From JAJVID01 sp035275345 (lineage in GTDB: Bacteria; Acidobacteriota; Blastocatellia; RBC074): a stretch of DNA of 49,258 bases. The stretch spans positions 1-49,258 of the forward strand of contig DATEMY010000258.1 in the NCBI GenBank assembly GCA_035275345.1, written 5' to 3'. How positions within the stretch are numbered: the stretch's first letter is position 1; every line of letters begins with the position of its first letter. The position numbers were made by a program, and so were the translations under genes. Shown piece after piece: positions 23,540-32,663 of this stretch. Under the pieces are notes generated by a model. It worked only from the letters and a program-made list of their open reading frames with translations, did no database searches and was not told the DNA's origin.

Positions 23540-23919
23540 TCGTTTGCTCCAAAAATCAGTTTTCTGTGTGGTGGGTAGTAGGGAGACGTAATGCGTTCAC
23601 CATATATACGGGGCTTTCCATCTCCCGGATTCATTCAGTGCGAATCGTTCCCTGACCAAGACGCGACTCTTAACCTGGCCGAGAAGGGGCGCAACACACT
23701 TAAAGATTTAACGGATAGATACTCTTCCGCCAGTTCACGCAGCCTGAAACGTGTGAATATACCGAGATTTCACGGCTCTCTCCTTTCTGTTGCTGGCCGC
23801 TGTCGCTGCGACGTTGCCTACGTTTAGCGATAGCAAACTCCGCTAAATGACCGAGGCTGGTATTATTTAGTTGAAAGCGATTCGACAAACTGGTATGGTC
23901 GGTCCGCCTTAAAAGTAGA
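23540..23919. other. Intergenic region, no gene seen
   Basis: Short open frames exist on both strands but lack ribosome sites and recognisable sequence. The GPx promoter is expected at the left end. The right end leads into a 114-bp tandem duplication. Confidence 0.5.
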
Positions 23920-24147
23920 GGATCAACAATAAGCCGTCGTGGCAGGAACTGCCCGTCGGCTTTCGCATTTCCAGGGACATTCTCGAAGAAACGCAGTCCG
24001 CACGCTCAAACGAGCGCATGCGTCATCAGTAATGGATCAACAATAAGCCGTCGTGGCAGGAACTGCCCGTCGGCTTTTGCATTTCCAGGAACATTCTTGG
24101 AGAAACGCTGTCCGCATTCCCAAACAAGCGCGCTTGTCATATCAGAT
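23920..24147 (+). repeat. 114-bp tandem duplication, each unit with a hairpin
   Basis: Two diverged copies start at 23920 and 24034. Both contain ggatcaacaataagccgtcg, then a stem (aagccg..ggcag / ctgcc..cggctt) followed by a T-rich stretch (tttcgcattt or tttgcattt). The second copy ends about 85 bases before the hydrolase start. The hairpin plus T tract in each copy resembles a weak terminator or leader element, but it could also be a repeated small RNA. Confidence 0.7.
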
Positions 24148-24232
24148 CGAACCGCCAGTGACCAAGATCGGATTTAGCTCGCGCGTCAAACTTGAATCCA
24201 GGCCTGTCGTGGGGCCAAAAGGAGAACCGCAT

Positions 24233-25072
24233 ATGAACCAAGAAACTCAGCGACATGAGATAACGAAGAAAAAGCTAGTCTACCAAATACCCGGCATGGA
24301 TGCTGTGACAATTCGGCGGGACGCGGAATATCGAGCCACGGAGGCCGGCGCCCTGACAATGGATCTCTACTATCCGCCTGATTCGAATAGTGAAGCGCGG
24401 GTACCCGCTGTCGTCTTTGTTGGTGGATATCCTGATCCGGGAGTTCAGAAGGTACTCGGGTGCAAGATGAAAGAGATGGAATCGTACGTCTCGTGGGGAC
24501 AATTGGTGGCCGCCTCGGGGTTGGTGGCCTGCGCCTATACAACCGGTAAAGAACCGGCGACCGATCTTCACGCATTGCTTCAAACTCTTCGGCAAAACTC
24601 CGCCGATTGGGGAATCGACGAGAACAGGATCGGCGTATGGGCTTGCTCTGGCAATGTTCCGAATGCGCTATCGTTTCTGATGCAGGAAGCTCGGGAGTAT
24701 TTGAAGTGCGCGGTCCTGTGCTACGGATGGATGCTTGACCTCGATGGGTACGCCCACATGGCTGAAGCGGCAAAGAGGTTGGGGTTCGTCAACCCATGCG
24801 CCGGGAAGTCAGTCGAAGATCTTCCGCGCGATACTCCCTTGTTTATTGCGAGAGCAGGTCGTGACGAAATTCCTCATCTGAACGAAACGCTTGACCGTTT
24901 CCTGGGCAAGGCGTTGACTTGCAATCTGCCTGTTAGCTTCGTGAATCACGCCGAGGCGCCGCACGCGTTTGACGTGCTTCATGACAGCCAGACCTCTCGC
25001 GAGATTATCAGGCAAATACTGGCGTTTATGCGGTTTCATCTCTTGGAGCAAGAACATAACGGACCGGCGTGA
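24233..25072 (+). CDS. Alpha/beta hydrolase, dienelactone-hydrolase-like
   Basis: The protein is 279 residues from ATG 24233, which has an AAGGAG site eight bases upstream. The frame is open for 60 more codons, but these run through the upstream duplication and do not look like protein. The fold is shown by LTMDLYYPPD, VPAVVFVGGYPDPG (oxyanion-hole region), GVWACSGNVPNAL with the probable nucleophile Ser139, LFIARAGRDEIPHLN with the acid Asp, and NHAEAPHAFDV with the catalytic His. The nucleophile elbow is ACSGN rather than a strict GxSxG. No signal peptide is seen, so it should act in the cytoplasm on an ester or lactone; the substrate is unknown. It lies upstream of the zinc-ribbon kinase. 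Confidence 0.85.
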   Translation: MNQETQRHEITKKKLVYQIPGMDAVTIRRDAEYRATEAGALTMDLYYPPDSNSEARVPAVVFVGGYPDPGVQKVLGCKMKEMESYVSWGQLVAASGLVACAYTTGKEPATDLHALLQTLRQNSADWGIDENRIGVWACSGNVPNALSFLMQEAREYLKCAVLCYGWMLDLDGYAHMAEAAKRLGFVNPCAGKSVEDLPRDTPLFIARAGRDEIPHLNETLDRFLGKALTCNLPVSFVNHAEAPHAFDVLHDSQTSREIIRQILAFMRFHLLEQEHNGPA

Positions 25073-25111
25073 GCGCGGCTAGAATGAAAAACGAACGCGC
25101 CGCCTCATCCT

Positions 25112-25138
25112 GGAGGTGATAGAATGAGCCGCTTATGA
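25112..25138 (+). promoter_or_regulatory. Strong ribosome site with a four-codon leader overlapping the kinase start
   Basis: GGAGGTGAT (25112-25120) lies five bases before ATG 25124, which opens a leader peptide MSRL and stops at TGA 25136-25138. The kinase ATG (25135) overlaps that stop in a different frame. The same ribosome site is 14 bases from the kinase ATG, which is long. Translation of the kinase may thus depend on reading and restarting at the leader stop. Confidence 0.5.
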
Positions 25139-27951
25139 CCCAATGTCCCTCTTGTGATTGCGATCTCCAGGATGCGAAGCGCTTCTGCCCGGACTGCGGG
25201 GTCGCGCTGACGCCCGCCTCCGATCCGACAAGACTACTACCGGATCAACCTGAGGCGCCGTCCCCCGCGGACGCGTCCCCAGCGGACGCGTCCCCAGCGG
25301 ACGGTCGCCAACGCCGGAACGCCGCTCACGAGGTGGATGGCCCATCACATTCCGACTCTTTCAATGATGATCGCTTCGTCCATGGGATGAGGCTCGCAGG
25401 TCGCTATCGAATCATCGGCCTGCTGGGCAAGGGAGGAATGGGTGAAGTCTACAAGGCCGAAGACCTGAAACTCAGTCAAACCGTCGCGCTCAAGTTCCTG
25501 CCCGAATCGCTGGCCAGTGACGGTGGAGCGCTCGCCCGATTCCACCGCGAAGCGCGCGTCGCGCGGCAAATCACTCATCCGAACGTATGCCGCGTACACG
25601 ACATAGGCGAAATCGAAGGACAACCGTTCCTCTCGATGGAGTACATTGACGGTGAGGACCTGAGCAGCCTTTTGCGGCGCATCGGCCGTCTGCCTGAGGA
25701 CAAAGCGGTTGAGATCGCTCGGCAACTCTGCTCTGGTTTAGCCGCCGCCCACGACGCCGGCGTGTTGCACCGCGACCTCAAGCCGGCCAACGTCATGATC
25801 GACGGGCGCGGGCGCGCCCGTATCACCGATTTCGGCCTCGCTGGCGTAACTGAAGAACTCGGCGGCGAGGATGCGCACGCAGGTACGCCGGCCTATATGG
25901 CGCCCGAGCAACTGACCGGGAAAGGAGTAACAGTCAGGAGTGACCTTTACGCGCTCGGCCTGGTGTTCTATGAAATCTTCACCGGCAAGCGAGCATTCGT
26001 TTCTAGTGATCTTGCAGAGCTGGTCAGGTTGCAAGAGCAGACTACGCCCACCAGCCCGTCATCTCTTGTAAAAGACATTGACCCTCTGGTCGAGCGCATC
26101 ATCCTTCGTTGTCTGGAGACAAACCCACATAATAGGCCAGCCTCAGCGCTTCAGGTGGCGGCGTCCCTCCCCGGCGGCGACCCTTTGGCGGCGGCTTTGG
26201 CGGCGGGCGAGACGCCTTCTCCTGAAATGGTGGCCGCCGCGCCCAAGGAGGGAACGCTCCGGCCGGCAGTCGCCGCAGCCCTGTTCGCCGCTGTTCTTCT
26301 CGGACTCACTCTCATCGTGACCTTTTCTGAGAATGTCATGTTGCACGCCATGGTTCCGCTCAGGAAATCCCCGGATGTGCTAACGGACCGCGCAAACAGC
26401 ATCATCAATAAGCTGGGCTATACTGAGGCGCCGAGAGAGAGCGTTTTCGGGTTCGGTCGAAATGTCGAATATCTGCGGTACGTGATGGAGCATGACTCGT
26501 CGCGCACGCGATGGGACAAGCTGGCAATCGGTCAACCGGCCGCGATCTACTTCTGGCATCGTCAAAGTCCAAGGTCATTGGAGCCAAGCAACTATTGGGT
26601 TGTGTCGTCGGATGATCCTCCGCTGCTGGAACCCGGCATGGTGAGCGTGTCGTTGGACACCGAGGGGCGATTGATCCGGTTCGACGCCGTGCCACCCCCG
26701 ATTGACGTTTCGTCCGGGCCGTCCGTAACGCCTGACTGGTCAGCCCTCTTCACCGAAGCGGGGCTGAACATCGAGAGCTTCAAACCCGTTGGCGCCCGGG
26801 AGGTTCCCACGGTTGGTTTCGATCACCGGGCGGCCTGGGAAGGAGTCTTCCCAAATCAGCCTGATATTCCGATGCGCGTCGAGGCCGCCAGCTTCAAAGA
26901 CAAGCCGGTCCATTTTGCGGTTCACGGCCCATGGAGCTGGCTATACCACGCGCAATCCAATCAGCAAAGTGGCCAGCAAAGTGGCCGGATCAGGGCTTTT
27001 CAGTTTTTTTTCCTCGGCGCCTTTATCTTGTTCGGACTGGTGGCGGCTTTGCTGGTCAGGCGCAATTTGCGGCTCGGGCGAGGAGACCGCAAAGGCGCTT
27101 ACAGACTGGTGGTCTATATCTTCGTGGTCATCGCCCTGGGTTGGGTTCTGGGCGCCAATCACATTCCGACCTCCTTCAAGATCGACGGTTTGAACCCTGT
27201 CGCCTGGACGACGCCCGTCGCCTGGGCCTTGTATGCCGCCTTCGCAACCTGGCTGATCTACATCGCGCTCGAACCTTACGTTCGGCAACGCTGGCCGCAT
27301 CGAATCATCGCCTGGAGCCGGCTCCTGGCCGGCGATATCCGCGATCCGCTGATTGGCCGGTATGTGCTTATGGGAGGGCTTTTTGGGGTCATTTACGCCT
27401 TATTGGATTATCTCAGAGTACTTCTGCCGAAATGGCTGGGCTGGCCTCCTTCGGCGCCCATCTCCCCAAATCTTAGCCCGCTGCGCGGAATGCGAGGCGT
27501 CGCCGACTTCTTTTTTGGGACGGCGCCGGAGAGTGTGATCGCCGGGCTGGGCGCGTTGTTCGGGCTTCTGACGCTCTCGATCTTATTCCGAAGGGAGTGG
27601 CTGGCCGTGGCTGCCTATTGGTTCTTCATCACCGTCATCGGCGATCCTCGTGGCGTCGAGAATGTTTTGCAGCCTGGCGCCCGCCCTTTCACCGACTATA
27701 TCTTTGCCGGATTGATAGCCGCGCTATGGCTTTTCGTTTTGCGGCGTTTCGGACTCGTGGCGACGGTGACCGTTTTTATTTTCTCTGACTTCAGGTTCTA
27801 TCCGCTAACATCGGACTTTTCAGTCTGGTATGCGGGGAGTAGCGTTTTCACGTTGATGGTCGCCGTAGCCCTGGCCGTCTACGGCTTCTACACCTCGCTC
27901 GCGGGCCAGCCGTTATTTGGAGAACACCACTTCACAAAACATCATCCCTGA
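25135..27951 (+). CDS. Zinc-ribbon Ser/Thr protein kinase with polytopic membrane C-terminus
   Basis: The 938-residue protein starts with a zinc ribbon (Cys4, Cys7, Cys18, Cys21) and a repeated Ala-Asp-Ser-Pro linker. A Hanks-type kinase follows: LLGKGGMGEVY, Lys120 in VALKFLP, HRDLKPANV with Asp214, DFG (232-234) and GTPAYMAPEQL. A membrane helix lies near residues 385-403. An outer domain of about 215 residues (SNYWVVSSDDPPLLEPGMVS and so on) is not recognised. About eight hydrophobic segments fill residues 620-930. The sensor thus couples an outside domain and a channel-like membrane region to a cytoplasmic kinase. The zinc-ribbon start supports ATG 25135. It ends one base before the convergent VCBS gene. 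Confidence 0.9.
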   Translation: MTQCPSCDCDLQDAKRFCPDCGVALTPASDPTRLLPDQPEAPSPADASPADASPADGRQRRNAAHEVDGPSHSDSFNDDRFVHGMRLAGRYRIIGLLGKGGMGEVYKAEDLKLSQTVALKFLPESLASDGGALARFHREARVARQITHPNVCRVHDIGEIEGQPFLSMEYIDGEDLSSLLRRIGRLPEDKAVEIARQLCSGLAAAHDAGVLHRDLKPANVMIDGRGRARITDFGLAGVTEELGGEDAHAGTPAYMAPEQLTGKGVTVRSDLYALGLVFYEIFTGKRAFVSSDLAELVRLQEQTTPTSPSSLVKDIDPLVERIILRCLETNPHNRPASALQVAASLPGGDPLAAALAAGETPSPEMVAAAPKEGTLRPAVAAALFAAVLLGLTLIVTFSENVMLHAMVPLRKSPDVLTDRANSIINKLGYTEAPRESVFGFGRNVEYLRYVMEHDSSRTRWDKLAIGQPAAIYFWHRQSPRSLEPSNYWVVSSDDPPLLEPGMVSVSLDTEGRLIRFDAVPPPIDVSSGPSVTPDWSALFTEAGLNIESFKPVGAREVPTVGFDHRAAWEGVFPNQPDIPMRVEAASFKDKPVHFAVHGPWSWLYHAQSNQQSGQQSGRIRAFQFFFLGAFILFGLVAALLVRRNLRLGRGDRKGAYRLVVYIFVVIALGWVLGANHIPTSFKIDGLNPVAWTTPVAWALYAAFATWLIYIALEPYVRQRWPHRIIAWSRLLAGDIRDPLIGRYVLMGGLFGVIYALLDYLRVLLPKWLGWPPSAPISPNLSPLRGMRGVADFFFGTAPESVIAGLGALFGLLTLSILFRREWLAVAAYWFFITVIGDPRGVENVLQPGARPFTDYIFAGLIAALWLFVLRRFGLVATVTVFIFSDFRFYPLTSDFSVWYAGSSVFTLMVAVALAVYGFYTSLAGQPLFGEHHFTKHHP
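25266..25304 (+). repeat. 15-bp in-frame tandem repeat in the kinase linker
   Basis: The unit gcggacgcgtccccа-like (agcggacgcgtcccc) occurs two and a half times and encodes ADASPADASPADG between the zinc ribbon and the kinase domain. Confidence 0.75.
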
Positions 27952-29166
27952 TCATTTCCATTGCCCTTCGTTCCAATAAATCTTGAGATTCTTAGTGCTG
28001 CGGCCGACGCCGATGATGTCAACTTTGCCGTCTCCGTTAAGGTCGGCGCAGATCACGTCCTCGCTGCCCAATCCCTTCGCGTCAAGGACGCGTTTCTCCC
28101 ACTTTGCGCCCGAGTTATCGGGATGGAGCAGATAAACAACCGCGTCTTCAACCTTGCCCTCGGGCGGGCCGCGGAAGCCGACTACAAGTGAGTCTATCCC
28201 GGCGCCGGTCAAATCGGCTGTCCAGACGGCGTGGCCGCCTTTATGGTCTTCGACTAGTACCTGGCGTTTCCAGAGCTGATTTGCCCGATCGGCTTGATCA
28301 GGTGGAGTGTAGACAACCGCCTGATGGCCGTGCCAGGGTTCGACCGTAGCGATGTAGAGTTTTCCGCCCGGCAGACGCCCGACTTTCACCTCACCCGCCC
28401 CATGCTTCTCCGGGTCGCCGGCGCCGATTCGCTGCTTGGCCCACTTTCCGTCCGCGGCCTTCTTGAACAGAAAAACCCCTTCGTAAGCGGCGGCGAGAAT
28501 CTCCTCCTTGCCATCCTTGTCCCAATCGAGCGTCCAGACATTATGGGTGATGTGCAGTTCGTCGCTGATCACCTCTCGCTTCCAGGGTTCTTTGAACGGG
28601 TTTGCGGGGCGGCGGAGGACATACAGCGAGGCGCCGGCGCCCTTCCACCACTCCGGCCCGGTAGCTTCCCGCCCATGGAGCGATGAACAGACGAGTTCCT
28701 TCTTCCCCTTGCCGTCGGCGTCGATTGCGCGCATGCGATGCATCGTCGGCTCTTCATCGAGCTTGATCGGAGTCCACGGTTGGCTGAGGTCACTCGGGCG
28801 CTGGAGAAGCCAGACCGTGCCGCCAGTTTTCGTATTGCTGGGCTGCCAGTCGGCTCCGAGTATAAGTTCTACTTTGCCGTCATTATCCACATCCAGCGGC
28901 TGAACACAGACCGGCAGCTTTGGAAAACCTTCGACAATGATCCGCCTCGTCCAGGAGGGGTTTTCATACCACACAACCTGATCGGGATTTTCGGTCACGA
29001 CGACGATGTCGGTCTTCCTGTCATGATTGATGTCGGCCACCGTGACGGCATAACCAACTCCGACGTTGGGATCAATAACCTGTTCCTTGAAACCCGGCCG
29101 TCCTTCCTGGGAAATGGCGGCCGTAGACGAGAAAATCATCACGCAAAGAAATAGTAGGCGCTGCAT
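27952..29166 (-). CDS. Exported FG-GAP/VCBS repeat protein
   Basis: The protein is 404 residues from ATG 29166, which has a TAGGAG site seven bases upstream; a longer frame by six codons lacks such a site. A signal peptide is clear (MQRLLFLCVMIFSSTAAISQ, with cleavage likely after AIS). The mature part has repeated calcium-loop motifs of the FG-GAP type: DINHDRKTDIVVV, DVDNDGKVELILG, DADGKGKKELVCS, DWDKDGKEEILAA and DLNGDGKVDIIGVG. These make a seven-bladed beta-propeller. Such proteins are common in Acidobacteria and Planctomycetes as exported proteins of unknown use, often beside carbohydrate genes. The gene ends directly against the convergent kinase gene. Confidence 0.88.
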   Translation of the reverse strand: MQRLLFLCVMIFSSTAAISQEGRPGFKEQVIDPNVGVGYAVTVADINHDRKTDIVVVTENPDQVVWYENPSWTRRIIVEGFPKLPVCVQPLDVDNDGKVELILGADWQPSNTKTGGTVWLLQRPSDLSQPWTPIKLDEEPTMHRMRAIDADGKGKKELVCSSLHGREATGPEWWKGAGASLYVLRRPANPFKEPWKREVISDELHITHNVWTLDWDKDGKEEILAAAYEGVFLFKKAADGKWAKQRIGAGDPEKHGAGEVKVGRLPGGKLYIATVEPWHGHQAVVYTPPDQADRANQLWKRQVLVEDHKGGHAVWTADLTGAGIDSLVVGFRGPPEGKVEDAVVYLLHPDNSGAKWEKRVLDAKGLGSEDVICADLNGDGKVDIIGVGRSTKNLKIYWNEGQWK

Positions 29167-29386
29167 TGTTTCTCCTAGAGCCAAGAGTAAGTTGTGACGC
29201 GCAATCTAGAGCCAAAGCCCGGTTGAGTCCAGAGTGATGATGGGGCCTTCGAAATTGTAGAGTGTCTCTGTTCTGAGTAATGTCAGTGACACCAAGTAGG
29301 CGCTCGCCACGTTATGTGTGACAACAGGTGACATTCTGATGTCAAATAACGCCGTGGAAATACCTAATTAAAGTTGGTAACACGCT

Positions 29387-31960
29387 CTAGCCGATCGGGA
29401 TTTCAAAGACTCCACGACCGTGAGTGGCAGCTCTCAGTAATCGCTGGGTCGGGTGTATCTGTAAGTCAAATACCGGCGCGTCGGGCAGTCCGTTCTGCAG
29501 CGGGTTCCAATTCCGCCCGCCGTCAGAGGAATGCCAAACCCCGATGTCTGCGCCGACGTACACATTATTGGGCGCCAAACGGTCCACCGTGAGGGCATTA
29601 TGCTCTACATCGAGCAGGTTATTACCACCTGCCGGGCCGCTGCGAACCTCCCACTTAGATCCGCCGAACCACCAGACCCTACGGCGATCCCCCATCCCTC
29701 CGAATGAGATGTACACCGAGGAGAGGGTCGGATCGGCCCAGTCAATGGCTATGTCGGTGATCAGCCCGTCAAGACCGATTGGGCCAGCTGCGACATCATC
29801 CAACCTTGCAAGCGTCCATGTGTTACCCGACCGATCGGCGCGAAACACGTGGGCGCGGGTAGTTCCGATGTATAGTCGGGTCGGCGACGCGAAGGTCAAC
29901 GCGAAGATCTGGCCCGCCGCGGCCCCGCCCGGAATAGTGAAGTTCTCGTCCCACGACGCCGCGAAATCATCCGACAGGAAAACCATATCCCCGGCGCCGA
30001 CAGCGACTAATTTCGCGTCGGACGGGTTGGCCGGATTGAATGGCGGCCCGACGATCGGCTGGGTCATGGTAGCCCACGGGAAGTCCCACTCGGTCGACCA
30101 CGAATCGTGCGACGCCCCACCATTCGTCGAGCGGTACAGACTCCCATTGGCGAACACGAGGACCTGGTCAGGGTTTGCCCAATTTGTGAGACAATACCCG
30201 CCGTCCCCGCCGTTCACGTGGGACCAGATTGGTCCGGCAGACGTCCGGGCAGTGCCGTTGTCCTGCAGGCCGGAGAACAAGATGGTTGGGTCTGTGGGGT
30301 GTTGGCCCAGGAAGTTGCAGCAGAGGCAAGCAAGGCCGTTATTTTGGCCTGCGAACTGGCCAGTCTTCTGCGGATCGCGGTTCAGGAACACTCCTCCATC
30401 GCACCCGCACCACAACTCGGTCGAGTCTCCTGGGGTATGGGTGAGAACGTGAACGTCCGCATGAGCGTGGCTTCCGATCGATTCCGAACTCTTCACCCTG
30501 TACCCACCGCCTGTAGCCTGGATCAAGCACCGCCATATCGATCCAGGGAATGGGGGAGTATCCAAGCGATCACCGCCCAGATATATCAGGTTGGGGTCGG
30601 AGGGGTCTACCGCAATAGCTAAATCGTAATCTCCCTGCGCGCCAGGGAGGATATTTGGCACGTTGTTGACCTTCTTCCAACTCCCCGATATCCCGTCTAG
30701 CCGATACACTCCTTGCAGGGTTCCGTTTACATGAGCGACGACGGCGTATACGAGGTTTGGATTGTTCGCCTGCACTCCTAAGGAGATCCGGCCAGCATTG
30801 CTGGTGGGAAACCCATTCCCGCACTGGGCCCAGGTAATCCCGCCGTCATCTGAGTGGAATATGCCCTGGGTGGATCCGGATTGCCCCCACTTGGCGGAGA
30901 AGAAGCGCGTAGCGCCGCCATCCGAGGTAACGACGACGCTGGAATACACTCCATTAAGCGCCCGGACCCATTCGAAATCGCCGCCGGCTCTGGGCGCCCG
31001 GCGGTAGAGTCCTTGAGTCGTGGCGCCGACGACGTTCTCGCGGTCGCGGGGATCGACTGCCAAGGCGAAGAATGCCTCACCGGCCAAGTCGGGGGTGCTC
31101 GGCTCTGACTCCCAGTTTTGCCCACCGTCGTCAGACCTGATGGGGCCGACGCCACGATAACCTGGGAGTGAGTTGGTAATCCGAGATCGGAACAACTGGA
31201 GCGTGTCGCCTTCCCCGGTACCCACGTAAATCCGTTGCGGGTTGGTAATGTCAATGGCAATTGCCCCGCACACTAGGCTGGCGCTGGCGAAATTGGTTGG
31301 ATCCAGGTCGAAGCGATCCATCATGGACCTCCATGTGGTACCGCCGTCGTTAGAGCGGAACACCCCGCCATTAGCCGTGGCGGCATAGATGACATTTCCC
31401 CCAGGAGCGACCGCCAGCCCGACCACCCGCCCAGCGACGGGTTGATTGTCTACCGTTTGCCCCTCCAGTACCACACTAGGCCCGAGCGGCAACCAGTTCC
31501 GCGCGCCAGGGACGAATGGGGCGGCGGCGCCCAACGGGACGGTCGCGGCGGGAGGCGCCGCCGCGGCCGCGGCCGCCTTCCGCCGCTTGTACTCCAAGAA
31601 TATATCGCGCCAGACCGTCGGGCCGGCTGGCGCCAGTACTGTCGCGTTCGATGGCTGGAGGCTGCTGACCGCCACTGTTACCGGAGCCGACTCAGCAATC
31701 AGTGACATCTCAATTGGTGGTTGGGGCATCGCCCCGCGTGGGGCGAGACGGGTGTAAGATGATTCCATTGTCGGCAGCAACCAACCGATCGGCCCATTCC
31801 CGTCCCGTTTAAACGCCTCAATCTTCTTGCCCGTTATTTTGACTGGCCTTCTCGCCCGCCGACTGCTACTAGGGGCGCGCTCTTGCTTGTCCCGAGCGTG
31901 AGACTTCTTCGAAGACGAAGCGTTCTTTTTCTTCGCGTTAACTTTTTTCGCATTCTTCAT
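29387..31960 (-). CDS. Large Asp-box (BNR/sortilin-like) beta-propeller protein
   Basis: The 857-residue protein carries many Asp-box motifs: FRSNDGGTTWRSM, RSDDGGQNWE, HSDDGGITWAQCG, STNGGASHDSW and HSSDGGRNWNPL. This is the propeller of the sortilin (VPS10) and BNR/sialidase-like group. It is usually annotated as a glycosyl hydrolase, but no sialidase active site is visible. The first 45 residues are extremely Lys- and Ser-rich (for example KKVNAKKKNASSSKKSHARD), and no signal peptide is seen. A low-complexity Ala-rich stretch lies near residues 130-150. It may bind nucleic acid or the surface through the basic tail, which is inference. The gene stands alone; it begins with ATG 31960 and a weak ggga site. 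Confidence 0.85.
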   Translation of the reverse strand: MKNAKKVNAKKKNASSSKKSHARDKQERAPSSSRRARRPVKITGKKIEAFKRDGNGPIGWLLPTMESSYTRLAPRGAMPQPPIEMSLIAESAPVTVAVSSLQPSNATVLAPAGPTVWRDIFLEYKRRKAAAAAAAPPAATVPLGAAAPFVPGARNWLPLGPSVVLEGQTVDNQPVAGRVVGLAVAPGGNVIYAATANGGVFRSNDGGTTWRSMMDRFDLDPTNFASASLVCGAIAIDITNPQRIYVGTGEGDTLQLFRSRITNSLPGYRGVGPIRSDDGGQNWESEPSTPDLAGEAFFALAVDPRDRENVVGATTQGLYRRAPRAGGDFEWVRALNGVYSSVVVTSDGGATRFFSAKWGQSGSTQGIFHSDDGGITWAQCGNGFPTSNAGRISLGVQANNPNLVYAVVAHVNGTLQGVYRLDGISGSWKKVNNVPNILPGAQGDYDLAIAVDPSDPNLIYLGGDRLDTPPFPGSIWRCLIQATGGGYRVKSSESIGSHAHADVHVLTHTPGDSTELWCGCDGGVFLNRDPQKTGQFAGQNNGLACLCCNFLGQHPTDPTILFSGLQDNGTARTSAGPIWSHVNGGDGGYCLTNWANPDQVLVFANGSLYRSTNGGASHDSWSTEWDFPWATMTQPIVGPPFNPANPSDAKLVAVGAGDMVFLSDDFAASWDENFTIPGGAAAGQIFALTFASPTRLYIGTTRAHVFRADRSGNTWTLARLDDVAAGPIGLDGLITDIAIDWADPTLSSVYISFGGMGDRRRVWWFGGSKWEVRSGPAGGNNLLDVEHNALTVDRLAPNNVYVGADIGVWHSSDGGRNWNPLQNGLPDAPVFDLQIHPTQRLLRAATHGRGVFEIPIG

Positions 31961-32199
31961 AAGGCTTCCCTCAACTGGAGATGGTCATAACCATCAACGT
32001 TCAACATTATGGAGAGTAGGAATAGAGCGCTTTGCATTGGCCGTATGCTTCGGTTACTCCATCGCACAGCGTGTTTCTCCACTCCCCTACTTCGCCCTGC
32101 TCTTTTTTCGTAGCCGGTCCGAACCAGCGCCGGAATCTTGATCTTCGCGGAAATCCGACCAATTGCTTAACTCAGCATTTAGGTATTCTTACGAGGGGA

Positions 32200-32541
32200 T
32201 TAGCATTCTTTGCCGACGGCCTCTTTACTATCCTTCTCCGGCAAGGATAGCAAAGCGGAAAGATTCCCTCTTCGAAATAATTGAAATAGCGCTGCAACAT
32301 TCACTAGCGATATTGCCAGGCAAACGACCGCAATCCAGCGCGCAAATCTTTCGTGGCTGATAAGTACCAGTGTCGCAGGGGCGAGTACGCTAACTATCAG
32401 AAACCAGATTGCAAAGGCGCGTTTGGCATAGACGCATCTAGCAATCCATGCCATGACAGACGCCGCGATGAACTCGAAGAGGCCGAAATCTACAAACGGT
32501 TCCATACTGGAAATTACCCCCTCAGCTATGTCAGGCGCCAT
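32200..32541 (-). CDS. Small membrane protein, unrecognised, coupled to an upstream ORF
   Basis: Taking ATG 32541 as start gives 113 residues with three hydrophobic stretches (FGLFEFIAASVMAWIARCVY, AIWFLIVSVLAPATLVLI, WIAVVCLAISLVNVAALF). I do not recognise a family. The ATG overlaps the stop codon of a 40-codon ORF as TGATG, a classic coupling signal, which is why this start was chosen over an ATG 16 codons upstream. The tail is charged and has no motif. It is probably an inner membrane protein. Confidence 0.55.
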   Translation of the reverse strand: MAPDIAEGVISSMEPFVDFGLFEFIAASVMAWIARCVYAKRAFAIWFLIVSVLAPATLVLISHERFARWIAVVCLAISLVNVAALFQLFRRGNLSALLSLPEKDSKEAVGKEC

Positions 32542-32663
32542 CACGCAACCCAATGACTCGTAATAAAAAGGCATACCATGCCATAGCATCCGCGCTTCTT
32601 CATTCTGATTCGGTTGACGGGCAGTGATACTCGCTTACCGTTTACAAAACATTCAAAGGGCAT
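32541..32663 (-). CDS. Small 40-residue ORF with strong ribosome site
   Basis: AGGAGG lies five bases before ATG 32663. The peptide starts MPFECFVNGKRVSLPVNRIR and ends in FITSHWVA, with the stop overlapping the next ATG. It is basic, with three Cys (residues 5, 26 and 31). It may be a true small protein, a leader peptide, or the front of a gene that has frameshifted. No family is recognised. Confidence 0.45.
   Translation of the reverse strand: MPFECFVNGKRVSLPVNRIRMKKRGCYGMVCLFITSHWVA

Noticed and set aside
24053..24232. 60-codon extension of the hydrolase
   Set aside because: It translates the 114-bp duplication; AAGGAG before 24233 marks the start.
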